This document shows, in pieces, positions 23,727 to 34,617 of a stretch of DNA of 64,000 nucleotides. Position numbers and translations under genes: made by a program. The stretch covers positions 3,906,001 through 3,970,000 of the forward strand of contig BSBN01000047.1 in assembly GCA_027924645.1 (NCBI GenBank), in the 5' to 3' direction. Below the pieces are notes generated by a model. That model did no database searches. It worked only from the letters and a program-made list of their open reading frames with translations, and was not told the DNA's origin. The stretch comes from Cunninghamia lanceolata (lineage: Eukaryota > Streptophyta > Pinopsida > Cupressales > Cupressaceae). Position 1 is the first letter of the stretch. Every line of letters starts with the position of its first letter.

Positions 23727-25335
23727 TACAGACATGTATTTCATATAAGTATTAGTATGTAGTTGATTGTTTTGAAATATTTGAATTTCAAATATCCGTG
23801 GGTCATGAAGAGACTCCACTAAGAAAGTAAATGCATTAAAATGCATTTAATGTGGAAGGACTGCGAAGTGAGAGTGGGGAGATAAACTCCAACAAAAACT
23901 CATTTGGATGGGAATTAAATGTTAAGGAGAGTGGAGATTACTGGCAAACAAAGAGAAATTTCAGGGGTTTCCACCACTTGGAATGGAGGAGTTAACAAAA
24001 AGAAAAGGAAAATATGAAGACGGGGAGAAAAAGGGAGGAAGACAAAGAAGAAAAGAGGAGTTCGGCTCTATAGTTTTTGAAAGGACATTGCTTTTGAATT
24101 GGTATGTTTTTGTTGCTTATTGTAGTAGTGATTTAATGTGTTATGCTTTATTATCCTACTGCAAACATTGAATATAAATTGGATTGGTATTTAAATATTT
24201 TGAAAGGTTATAAAAGGATTTTTATGTGAAGTCTTTTTCAGTTTCATTCTCAAATATAATCATGAGGGTTTCTTAAAACCTATTTTGTTTTGAAACTTGT
24301 AAGTTTGGCCTGTTGCTGAGTGTAGCCGTTAATATGAGGAAACAAAATAGGACTGAGTAAGTTTATTATGGTGATCTCAAAACCAATTTAAATATGTGTA
24401 ATGGAAGACCATATTTGGTGTAATCCCATTCAGGTTCATTCATAGAGGACAAGACTGCTTGAACTTTTGTGTCTTCGAAGTTTAGATTTTATTGAGCCTG
24501 TATTTTATTTAAAAACTCTAGTAGTTATGTTTTCACAGAGGGCCAATGGCGGTCTGGGTAGTAATATTTCCTTTATCAAAAAATAAAAACAACCTTGGTC
24601 AGGTCTCCTGTAGCATTCGAAGGTTTCTCTTTGTCTATTAAGATCATTTGAATAGGTCGACTTTTAGAAATTTTGGAGGATCAAAATAGTTACAAGTTGT
24701 ATATGTTTTTGTAATCCAATAGTTGTGTAAGGGTTTTTGATACACAAGTATAGTCATATATTTTTGAGTATTGAGCAGGGGATTGTTATTCATTAACCAC
24801 AGTCATCTATTTTCCTGTCATGAGCTATGTTATATCTGAATAAGATTAGGTCTCACTCTGAATGTAGTTTAGAACAATGTAACTTATTTCTTGACTACGG
24901 ATATGGTTTGAATGGGATAGATATATATCCACTATTATTTGATTTGTGTGGAAATATTATTACAATGGCTATATGTTTATTGCATTCAATTTTATATGTA
25001 ATCTTAAATTGTTTAACTAGTTTAAATATCATTGATAGACCTTAGGTCTAACATTGAATATAGTAAGAGCATCAATGAGTACCAAACCTTTAGTTGTCTT
25101 ACTATTTCTGTATTCATCTTTGAGTTTGTAATATATGAAAACCTTAAACCTGAGTGGTATAGTTATATAAGTATTATTGTTATTGAAATATATTATGATA
25201 TTTTAAGATCAAAGAATGTTAGGAAAATAGTTGTTAAACATTTATAGTATATGTGACCAAGCAAATGATTGTAGAACATCATTCTTATAGATATTTTTGT
25301 TATTCTATTTTTATAAATATATATGAATATGTATA

Positions 25336-25399
25336 TGTGTGTGTGTGCGCGCGCACGTGCAAGTTATGTAAACACACACACACACGCGCGCGCGCGCGA
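25336..25399. repeat. GT/GC and AC/GC paired microsatellite
   Basis: A GT run passing into GC (25336-25359), a 12-base spacer, then an AC run passing into GC (25372-25399). Nearly all 64 bases alternate purine and pyrimidine. Confidence 0.9.
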
Positions 25400-26837
25400 G
25401 TAGTATGGTTGTATTTTGATACCTCTTGCAACTTATAAGATACTCTATGATGAGAAGATATAGTTGGAAGTATATTAAAAGAATCTAATAAATTATTGTT
25501 ATGATTGAAGAGATTTTATGACTTTATAAGAGGACTATAAAATCTTTCAATGAAAGACAAATCTTGATCAATATCTATTCTTTGTATATTTGAAACTATT
25601 ATCAATTTGGTTTGTTTATATATGTGAAACAGATGAAATGTCAAAATAGTGAATTAGAACAGCAGTGGAAACAATATGATTTGAACCTATCATATTTAGT
25701 TGGAATCAGAATCTTACAGAATATGTGAATCCTATTTGTTTATATTACCATCTATGTTTGATTTTTTTATACCTATTTACATTGTGAATAGTTTGTTCAA
25801 AGAATTGTGTATAGCTAAGAATGCAAGAATGCACATCAATAATATAGTTTGAATTTGGAATTGTTTAGTTTTCATCCCTATACATGACTAGTTGAGAATA
25901 TAGATAGAATAAATTCTCTAAGTCATCTAGCCAAGCCTAGAATAGAAGAACTATTGTTTTAGTTGTTATGCTAGTATTTGAGTATCATACTTTTTAATAT
26001 GCTTGAGTGTAAAATAATGATTCTTGTTAACAAGTTTGAGATAGAGGTGTGTGAACATACGGCACACATCTCTGTTTTGGATTGTATAATTTTATTATCA
26101 AAACTTTGGCCAAAGTAATGCAAAATCATTGTTTGCATTGTCGATTCATAGTCCTTTATTATGTGAAACAATCAAATTAATGCATACTTAGCTAGAGGGA
26201 TTCTAGAAGTCGTATGACTAATTGTTTATGTTTGGACACAACACTAGTTCTTGGATGGCACGATGGATCTTGTTGATTCCCTTTATCTGTTTCCCTCGTG
26301 AAAGATAGGGTCACCACAGTTGGAAGGTGTGCAGAGGACCGCCGGTCTATGGTTGGAAGAAAAACACTCGAGTGATGCTCTCCCTCTTGTAGATGAAGAT
26401 TGTTGAAGACTTGATTATTCAATGATATCATTTATGTTCCACTTGATATATGTATTAATGTAAATTTGTAAATTAGTTATGAACAATGACTTATTCAATT
26501 ATAGTAAATGGTTTATTAGTTGAATTATTTGTTTTCAAATTTCTTTATTGTAATCATAAATTGATTATGTTATATATATATGGTTTTATCTTAGAAATTT
26601 TTTAGTATGTTTTAGATAGCGGACATGCGTTCGTTACAAATCAACTCCCTAGAATCTAGAGATATCTTAAAAAACTGTAAGCTCCTATTGATGCAGTATC
26701 ATGATATTCATATTTCTCAAGATCATCCATTCAGGTTTAATAGCTTATGCACCAACTGTTTAACATTAGAAAGGTATTCTAAATTGAGAACATATATGCT
26801 CAATTATTATTTTGCAGCATTCAGTATATAACAAAAT

Positions 26838-26990
26838 ATGCTGCTTACAAAGGAACAGAAAAAAATAGCACCAAGTTTCTATCCACCCAACGATTCTCCA
26901 TCTTGTGTGCGCTTACTTTTGTGTACTGCTATAGTTTTTACTGTTTGCCTACTACTTGTTCATAGCATCTATAAGATAAGGGATAGATGA
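26838..26990 (+). CDS. Small ORF with a C-terminal membrane segment
   Basis: Unrecognised. A 50-residue frame begins MLLTKEQKKIAPSFYPP and ends with a hydrophobic stretch of about 18 residues (LLLCTAIVFTVCLLLVHS) followed by a basic tail (IYKIRDR). That layout would suit a small tail-anchored protein or a terminal exon. It lies 440 bases upstream of another plus-strand exon-like segment. No family was recognised and chance is possible in AT-rich DNA. Confidence 0.25.
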   Translation: MLLTKEQKKIAPSFYPPNDSPSCVRLLLCTAIVFTVCLLLVHSIYKIRDR

Positions 26991-27431
26991 TTTTTAGTGT
27001 CCTTTATGCTAAGTTGGCTTGTACATCCTATGGAAGTATATCAACTTGTTAGGAAGATTTTTTTTTTGGGTGTCCAGTCTAATCTCCAAGCTCTATTTGT
27101 TTATCTTGATTTAAGGTTTCGTTTAAAGAGTTGACTGCAAATGTTTGTGTAATTGTGGCCAATATTTTTTAAAGGCGGACAGAGGGAACTGTATCTCATA
27201 CTCTACTTCATTCAAGTTATAGTCTACAAATACTTTGTTCCCAAAGAAATCTTTGCGTGGATCTATCTAATACTGTCCCTATGTGGTTATGCTAAGTTGG
27301 TTCTTAGTTTTGCAATCACGGTTCTCATTTTTAAGATCACCACTTTATTCATGTAGAAATGATGACCTAATTTAGGAATGATGATATTCTTATATTAGCA
27401 AAATTTGCTATGTACAATAAGTTTTAACTGA

Positions 27432-27551
27432 TTATGTGGAAGAGAACTCTTGAAACATGGGATGATCATTCAAGATGACATTTTTGCTCAAACAAATGCA
27501 GATCGACGAATCCAAGGTCCCCATGTCTATGGAACTGAGCTTGCTGCTAGG
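27432..27551 (+). other. Exon-like coding segment, unknown gene
   Basis: The plus-strand frame reads through HGMIIQDDIFAQTNADRR and GPHVYGTELAAR and ends AGG followed by GTAAGTATT, a near-perfect plant 5' splice site at 27551/27552. Amino-acid composition and the splice site look like a real host exon; I did not recognise the gene. A stop lies just upstream at 27429. It sits 360 bases beyond the 3' end of ispF, which is on the opposite strand. Confidence 0.4.
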
Positions 27552-27913
27552 GTAAGTATTCCAGTTAGTCAGACAAAGCAACCCTAAATGGGTATGACCA
27601 TAGTTTTACACCTAGCATGGCTGTCTAGTTAGAAAACAATCTAGTAAACATGTTATGCATACGTTTTGGTGTCTATCATGTTTTCAATATCATTATCCAT
27701 TAGCTCACAGGATATCTCCCAGCAACCAAGTTTCAACCACTTGGGAAAGAAAAATCACGACTGTCTTTAAGTAGCAAGTATAGCCTCAGGTTAAAAATGT
27801 ATAACATCTTTTGCACAATGGAAGATTCATACTAAAATGGCATTTGCCTCAGCAAAGAAGTACTATGGTACAGGCTGTAGTTTTCTAAAATTCAAAATGG
27901 GGATGCAAGTCAA

Positions 27914-28147
27914 TCATTTCTTCATAAGAAGTACAACTGTGTGTGCAGCAATGCTTCGATTCTCTCCAAGGCTATCAACCTTCTCGTGAGTCTTAGCCTT
28001 AAGATTAATAACAGAGGGATCAGCTCCGAGCAATTTGCATAAATTGCTTCGAATAACTTCCTTATGAGGGCTCACCTTTGGCCTCTGCAAAATGAGGGTT
28101 GCATCCAAGTTCCCAAGGTCATACCCTGCCTCATGCATAAGCCTCAC
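27914..28147 (-). CDS. ispF: ispF exon 3
   Basis: Begins after TTTTGAACAG (acceptor at 28149-28148) with [15 protein letters not shown] and ends LLMKK-stop. No break. It holds the RPKVSPHK block and the [17 protein letters not shown] block of the active site. Confidence 0.92.
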   Translation of the reverse strand: MRLMHEAGYDLGNLDATLILQRPKVSPHKEVIRSNLCKLLGADPSVINLKAKTHEKVDSLGENRSIAAHTVVLLMKK

Positions 28148-30844
28148 CTGTTCAAAATCGCATCATCACAATCCACTCAATACACATTATCATAACTTTA
28201 GATGAGAAAAACTTAAAAACAGAAAAGATGGAAGCATAGAAAAGAAAAAAAATAGGTGCAAGAACCATGAAATTGACAGCTTCTAATGTGATTAAGGCCA
28301 ACATTGCAGTCCTGGGCTTGTCATCCTGGTATTTAATATTTACTTCTATCTCAAGAGAAATCTCTTGATAGGCAACCCTTCAGCTTACATAGATTTAGTC
28401 AAACTGCAGCAACATAAAGAGTATTTACCACGATCTATTAAGACATTGGTTCTCTTACAATATTTACTCACATCTAATTTCCATTAGTCCCTAATAGTTT
28501 CAGCTATATTGCTCACTGGTCACAACTAAATGTTTGTAAGAGCATGGGAAAAATCACATATTTGTTGAGGTTATTTTCTGCATGAAGTTGAATCATAGTT
28601 GAGATTAACCAAACTAGTATTACTCTATTGTAATTCACTTAATGATTTTCATCAGGCAGTGTGAAGTGCCCCTCTCTCTGGATGTTGTTTAGTTTGTGCC
28701 TACATGACTACCATATAAATTGAACTTGGGAGCATCAGTGAGCAAATTCTACCAGGCAACTATTAGAAGAAACCCAAGCTCCTCTGTTTCTGAAATAAGT
28801 GGAATCAGAAAACATATACATACCGCCTCCTTCAAGAAGACTGAAGAATCTGCACCTTGCCATTTGGGATCATTGTCAGGGAAAAGCTGTCCAATATCAG
28901 GAAGACCCAACGCTCCTAAAATTGCATCAACAACACAATGAAACAGCACATCACCTGCACTTCAATGCTTTTAGACTTTTAGTCAATCCCGATTCACTCT
29001 AGGCAAAAGCGTTCAACATAAGAGAATGTTAAATCCACAGTATCAAATCTACTGACAATATCTTAATTAAACAGCCATGACAAAACAAGCGCTTATATCT
29101 TGCAAGCAGAAACATGTGATTCATGAGAACTATTTTTGGCCCCATGGAGAATTGCTCTGATGAGATAGGGTGCCACATGGTCGTTTCCCTGAAGATGAGT
29201 AAGCTAGCTTACTCAAAACACTGACAAAAGCTTAAATAGCTTTTGTCCAGTTCATCAAGATATGCTTCAACAATTCTAGAGCATGTTAATCTATTTTGAG
29301 TATTTTTGCATCGTGTGACAGAATTTCTGTTATTTTCACTCTTTTCATGAGCAAGTTCTGGATAGAGATTGGTAATTTCCAGGATTTTGTTGCACACTTG
29401 GGAAACACTCAGTACACTATTAGCAGGGTACCACTAGAAGCTTGCCCAAGGGAACATAAAATATAAAGAGCTGAATCTAAGGGCCAACCCAGTAGCTCAA
29501 GGATAAGGTCTCGTTCCACTGGTTGGGTGTGTGTTTATCCCTAGCTAAAAACTGTGAGATAAGGAAGGTTTATAACGCACTACATGCAATGAGCACTTTG
29601 TCAATCCAACAACAGACTTTGGCATCTGAACGCTATCTCCCTGTGACGGGGATAATGGTAAAGATTCCCTCTCGATGCTGACACAATGGCAGCCAATCCT
29701 CGAATTTTATTATAGACAGGTTTGGTTTTCATCACACCATAAATTTTTATTGATGACACATATTTTGAGAACCTCCTGCCATAGGCGCATTTTGTTCATA
29801 TTTCTAGGTTATAATTGCTTAACTGGCCTCAAGTCTTTTTATTGGCATGCTTGTAAGACTGAAATGATAAGACACAGTCTTTTTGTTTGATAAGAATAGC
29901 CTTGTACCATATTGGTATGCACTCTTGTAAATTAGAAAAACCACTTCTCTTAAAAAATCTGGGTGAACAAAATCAATTCATCGGAACAATAACCTGCAAT
30001 TCAAAACCTACTTTTACAAAAACTGAATATTCTTTTGGCTGACCAAAATTTCAAGGCTTGAATGCAGCTGTAAACTCTAAAGTAAACCCCATTATTTGCC
30101 ACCAGCCATTCTTTGTCTGGTGACATACATTTATACAGATATATCCAGACCAGGGATAACTTTTAAGGATTAAAATCATGTTTACAGTATAGAATGGCCG
30201 CCAAATCTTTCCACCTAAAAGGATAAGGAAGACAAAACATAGGATTCCCCACATTTTTGGAAAATATAATGGATATATTTACATTTTAAATGATAATTTG
30301 GCAAATGTGTTGTTTTTGGAAATTTGCAAATTTGAAACTGCACTCTTCATCATAATAAATTATTTATTAAAAAACTGCAAATGTGCAAATCTCAATGTTA
30401 AATATTTTTGGGAAAAGTGAATTTACCTATTAAAAAATTCGCTCGAAACATTGAAAAAATTACAATAAAATTCCCAGCATAAATTAACAATGGAAACAAA
30501 ATATACAGCAGAAGAATACATCAACACAAGAAACGCTTACCATCTGAGTGAGCATCACAGCCTCTGTCATGTGGAATACTGACTCCTCCTATAATCAGTG
30601 GGAGCCCAGGTTCCAATCTATGCAAATCAAAACCATGTCCGACTCTAAAAGGCAAAATTGGTGCATCCTTCATTATACCACTCGGAGTTTCAATTTCAAC
30701 TGCAGTATTGGCAGCCTTGCATACTTTGTAGATTCTGAATTCATTTGTCTTCCTCAAAATTGGGTTTCTAGAGAAACTGTCAATTGACAGAACCCAAATG
30801 GGTCGTTATTCTATTCATCCTAGGGTTTCGAAAAAACACGCCAT
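27914..30844 (-). CDS. ispF: ispF, MECDP synthase; transit-peptide part has two stops
   Basis: 2-C-methyl-D-erythritol 2,4-cyclodiphosphate synthase cyclises CDP-ME 2-phosphate in the plastid MEP pathway to isoprenoids. Three exons: 30844-30541, 28954-28824, 28147-27914 (stop TGA). All four splice sites are GT/AG and phases fit. ATG to stop is 669 bases (222 codons plus stop), near the length usual in plants. Visible family motifs: [15 protein letters not shown] (DxH metal ligands), DAHSDGD (third ligand His), [39 protein letters not shown]. The ATG at 30844 has a strong context (AAACCATGGCG), but TGA (30817-30815) and TAA (30808-30806) follow in frame. The next in-frame Met at 30673 would give about 165 residues, bacterial size, without a transit peptide. 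It could be a pseudogene, a leaderless form or a sequence error. Confidence 0.88.
28824..28954 (-). CDS. ispF: ispF exon 2
   Basis: 131 bases. It completes the Gly of HSDGD and codes for [18 protein letters not shown] through FLKEA. Acceptor GTGCAG, donor GTATGT. Phase 1 in, phase 0 out, both matching the neighbours. Intron 2 is 676 bp. Confidence 0.92.
29478..29670 (+). mobile_element. Possible tRNA-type SINE in ispF intron 1
   Basis: GGGCCAACCCAGTAGCTCAAGGATAAGG (29483 onward, given here only to show the A-box-like TAGCTCAAGGA) is followed about 35 bases later by GTGTGTTTATCCC, a poor B box. No target duplication was seen. This is a weak call. Confidence 0.25.
30541..30844 (-). CDS. ispF: ispF exon 1
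   Basis: Ends in DAHSDG with donor GTAAGC at 30540. The 3' two thirds are open and typical (AVEIETPSG, then LPFRVGHGF). The 5' third, from MACFFETLG, carries the two in-frame stops. Intron 1 is 1586 bp (28955-30540) and contains a weak SINE-like stretch. Confidence 0.85.
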
Positions 30845-30876
30845 GGTTTAAAATGTTGACCAAAATTTTATGATTC

Positions 30877-31046
30877 ATGCAGACAAGATACATGGAGCTT
30901 ACCTTAAATGTGTGTTGGAGTTATTGCAGAAATGTCTATGTTTGAGAGATAATGTGAATGCCGATTTTAGAGAGGCCGCGTCTGAGTGTTTGGGCAATAT
31001 AACTGCAGAAATTGCTGCAGCAGACATGGTTGTCTCACAAGCTTAA
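30877..31046 (+). other. Terminal-exon-like segment, unknown host gene
   Basis: After a good acceptor (TTTTATGATTCATGCAG ending 30880 or slightly before) the plus strand codes without break for IHGAYLKCVLELLQKC, NADFREAASECLGNITAEI and AAADMVVSQA, then TAA at 31044. The helical, Leu/Ala-rich pattern looks like the end of an ARM/HEAT-type protein, but I do not recognise it. Only about 30 bases separate it from the ispF start codon on the other strand. Confidence 0.4.
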
Positions 31047-31361
31047 ATCTGAAGGAGACAAACTATATTTAGGCAGAAAGGTCGGAAATGACATATTTTG
31101 TTCTAGATTATCATTTGTGTATAGTTTAGTGTTTGGTGGGGGTCATTGTTTTTAATGGATAAGCCATGGATGTAAAATAAAAGCCACACTTCTAATTGTA
31201 AGGGTGAAAATTGCATACCCATGCCTTGTTTTCCTTATGTTTGGAGCTCAATTTGGCTAAAGTTTCTTTCATGCACTAATAAGGTTAGAAATGGTATATT
31301 TTTGTGTGATTTTGGTTCATGATATTGTTGCATTTTAATCATATTATTACTTATTATTTAA

Positions 31362-31640
31362 TTTTTTTTAGTTGGAGTAACTTTGGTTTTTAGCCTGGTC
31401 TGAGTTTAGAGAGACTCTTACGGGGGATCTCTTTCCATAGCTTTATCGCCGAGACCACTACTGGGGGGTCTCAATCCGCAAGACATTATCACCAATGTTG
31501 GCCCAACGAAGGCCCGCAACCTACGAGCACGATACCCCAACGAAGGCACATATCCTGCGAGCTCTTTGGCCTAACAGGGGTTTGAACCTTGGTGGCTACC
31601 ACAACAACTGTGCGACCTGACCACTAAACCATGCCCTTAT
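31362..31640 (-). mobile_element. tRNA-derived SINE, about 270 bp
   Basis: On the minus strand it starts near 31640 with GGGCATGGTTTAGTGGTCAG (A-box TGGTTTAGTGG), followed by GGTTCAAACCC as B box, then a GC-richer body with repeated CCTTCGTTGGG words, and a run of eight A (31369-31362) as tail. GC content is far above its surroundings. A target duplication could not be confirmed by eye. Confidence 0.7.
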
Positions 31641-34598
31641 CGGTACTCATTCTTTAAAATTGATTTGAACCTTAAATTTTCAAATTTAAACCTTATTGAA
31701 TTTCCACTAGCCATTGTGAGTTAGCCCAACACACATTTATGTTGATTTGTGTACTATGTTGTTGTATTTAAATACATTCACCCATTCATTTAAAATCATG
31801 CTAGGAACCTAGAAGAGATAGAGGGATAATTAAAGAACATTCGCATGAGGGAATTGTAGCAACATCTATCAGAGCTTGCATGAGCATATATCATCTTAGG
31901 CATTCATAAATGCTTGCTTGTTGTCTTCAATCTTAGTTCATAGTTGTTGAATTAGTTTACTTACATGGATGACTGAGGAGAACATGACCCTTGCAAATCA
32001 ATAGATTACCAAATGGTATTTGTAAATAGTGTCAATTTCCCTTACTATATTATAAATATCACTTGGCAAGGCAAATAGATTCTAACAGCTAGATTTCTAC
32101 TAGTTCATTATTGCAGGTGCGGGTTTAGGTCCATGTGCTAGTTCACTTTTGTAGGCATGGAGATCAAGGCCATAGATGATCTAAACCACAACAGAGCCCA
32201 GTCAATTTATAGATTCCAAGGCAGTCATCTACGCATGTTGGGAAAAGGTGTCTCAACCTTGCAGTCCTAATGTTTAATCTTAATATGTTTGTATGCATAA
32301 CTATTTTGTCTTCACATGGGGAGTTGGTGTCCCATTTGGAGATGACATGGATTTTGTCCTCACATGAGGAGGTAGGCATCCCACTTATGATTTGGCATGT
32401 TTTTCCATGTGTCCGCATCTTGGAAGGTGTGTAATGGCATCTTGACTTGTCTTCTTGGGAGTCACTTATGATGACATGTAAGAGCATGTAAGATGGAGGC
32501 TATATTGGAATCTTGACCAGGCTTATGATAGAGTTGGATACTTGTCATGGAGCATCTTTGAATGGTAGAATGAAGACAAATTGAGGCAACCATGTTTGGG
32601 TGGTTAGATATTCGTGTTTATGATATACGACAAGATGTAACGAATATGCTAATTTAAATAGCTTAGAAGACAAAGACCAAGGGGGTGTTGGGATTTGTGC
32701 CTTGACTATTTGGGTGACATACCTCTCTTGGCCTTGTTGATGGTTTTACAAAAGCATGTGATGGTTTCTAGTTTGTACTTCTCTATATATTGGTGCTTGG
32801 AGTTAGAGGACATAGTATTGATTTTATAGCTACCATTATGCTACTAGAATTCAAAGGGATAAGTTGACGTATTGTAACTTCATTATTCATTAATACAAGT
32901 TTGGGTCTCTTTTAGTGTGGAGTTTTTTTCTTGAAAGGGTTTCTCCATGTAAATCTCTTGCTATGATTTGCATTTCTTTGATGGTTGATTTTCATTTCCA
33001 TTTTTTATCTATTATTGTAAATAAATTTGGCTGCCTAAAAGTTCAACATATCTCATTGTATAATTACACTCTATTTCAACAAATTAGGCCTTAAAATTCC
33101 AATATAGTGACAACTTGATTCTCAACATCTTCAGCATCATTTCCTCATCTTTAGAATTTGACTAAGTATTGTATTTAATTTATTTAAATTCTACATTAAA
33201 TTTAGTATCAGTCCCAACTCATTGTCCTAGGTCAAATTTATTTATCATTGTGATTTAATTAATTAATCTAGGACATTTATGTAACAGATGCTTTATTTAT
33301 TTAAATTATTTGGTGAACCTAACATGAGGGTTAGTTCATAAACAATAACAACAACAAAAGAATTTCACATTCTCTATTTCGATGCATCATCTCATTTACT
33401 TTTTATGTATCTCTTTAAACCCTTGCCTCCTATCCTTTTTCCTTGTGAATATTAGTGTAGAATTTACATAGATGATTATGTTTATGCACACTATGATGAT
33501 CACATATGATGATGCTATTGTTTTTGTTATCTTTTTTATTTATAATGTATGCAATGTGTATGGATGCATTGCATTCATACATATGAAAATTCAAAATACT
33601 ATGCTTACTAGATACTAGATGCCATGATGACATATTTTATTGCTTTGTATGTATGCAAATGGGATAAACAATGTGATTGCTCTTTAGTAGAAGTTTTGAC
33701 TTAGGGGGTTGCAAGATGACATAGCATAGGGTGACCTACTAAACTATTTGAGATGAGATTTTAGGAATCAAGTGGGAATGGGAAGGAGATGGAACAACTT
33801 CAAAACTTGGTTTTGTAGAAGGCTAAACATTGATCCTTATCAAGACAAAATAGTTATACCAGTTTTCAACTTAGACAAGCACCTTCTAGACTTAAATCAA
33901 AGATGGCCAACAAGCTAGACCTAGGGTAAAGGAAAGGTTCCAAAGAAAGGATGACCCTAAAAGATAGCTAGACTCTCAGCTTTTCCTAATTGGTGTGTGT
34001 GTGTGTGGTTTGTACCTTTTTTTTTGTAATTTTCTCTAGTAGATGCCACCCTCATAGCTTCAAGCGTAGATTTATCTCCACCAGAGAGTATAGACATCAA
34101 CAATTCTCTCTTTTTTTATTTTTTTTTAGTAAATTTTTTGCTCTTTTTTTAACTTTTTTTGTGGTTTTAGTGATTTTAACTCTTTCTATATTTTTTTATT
34201 GCTTTGTGGAGTTTTTATCCCCTTGACATTTTTGTCTAGGTGAATAAGGGGATGAGTGCCACCAAAAGCTTAACTAACCCCTAAGACTTCCCTCTTGCTA
34301 AGGAGGATTAGGGAATGTCTACTTGTGATCTTCCATTGGGTACTGTATGTCTGAAAACTTGCTTTGCTTATACTTGATAGCATGATTTGTTAAGACTAGG
34401 ATTGGTATGAAGCTTAAAGTTTAACTTTTTTTGAATTGGGAATGTAAAAGGGAAATGGTCAATGAAGTTTTTATGGAATCTCTAAAGCTTAGAAGGGACA
34501 ACCTATACTAGACAACCTTAGACTCTTTGCTAAGACAAAATTTGAACAAAAGCCTGTTACAAACAAATGCATGATGAACATAATGCATGTTTTTTATT
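31641..34598. other. Gene-free stretch
   Basis: No convincing coding frame. A diverged local duplication of about 50 bases centred on TCACATGGGGAG and TCACATGAGGAG lies at 32305-32400, a short (GT)n at 33993-34009, and T-rich runs at 34100-34200. From about 34260 the sequence may be the 3' end of the gypsy relic that continues at 36523. Confidence 0.5.
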
Positions 34599-34617
34599 TT
34601 TATATTTTGTAGTTTTT
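34599..34617. repeat. LINE target duplication, left copy
   Basis: TTTATATTTTGTAGTTTTT, identical to 36504-36522. It is followed by more T, the complement of the LINE poly(A) tail. Confidence 0.75.

Larger units (their letters stand above)
22882..26837. other. AT-rich gene-free stretch with microsatellites
   Basis: Four kilobases with no convincing gene on either strand. The left part is probably LTR of the older element starting at 22882. It holds three microsatellites, listed separately. Short open frames here are low-complexity or random. Confidence 0.6.

Noticed and set aside
23423..23846. Minus-strand open frames with long Cys-Val runs
   Set aside because: Translation of the (AC)25 microsatellite.
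28720..29002. Plus-strand frames over ispF exon 2
   Set aside because: They are antisense shadows of the ispF exon, which has splice sites and family motifs.
26838..31046. Helitron or Pack-MULE boundaries around the gene-piece cluster
   Set aside because: No convincing terminal inverted repeat, CTRR hairpin end or flanking duplication could be seen, so no such element is annotated.
32164..32487. 107-residue minus-strand frame
   Set aside because: It overlaps a diverged local duplication and shows no recognisable domain.
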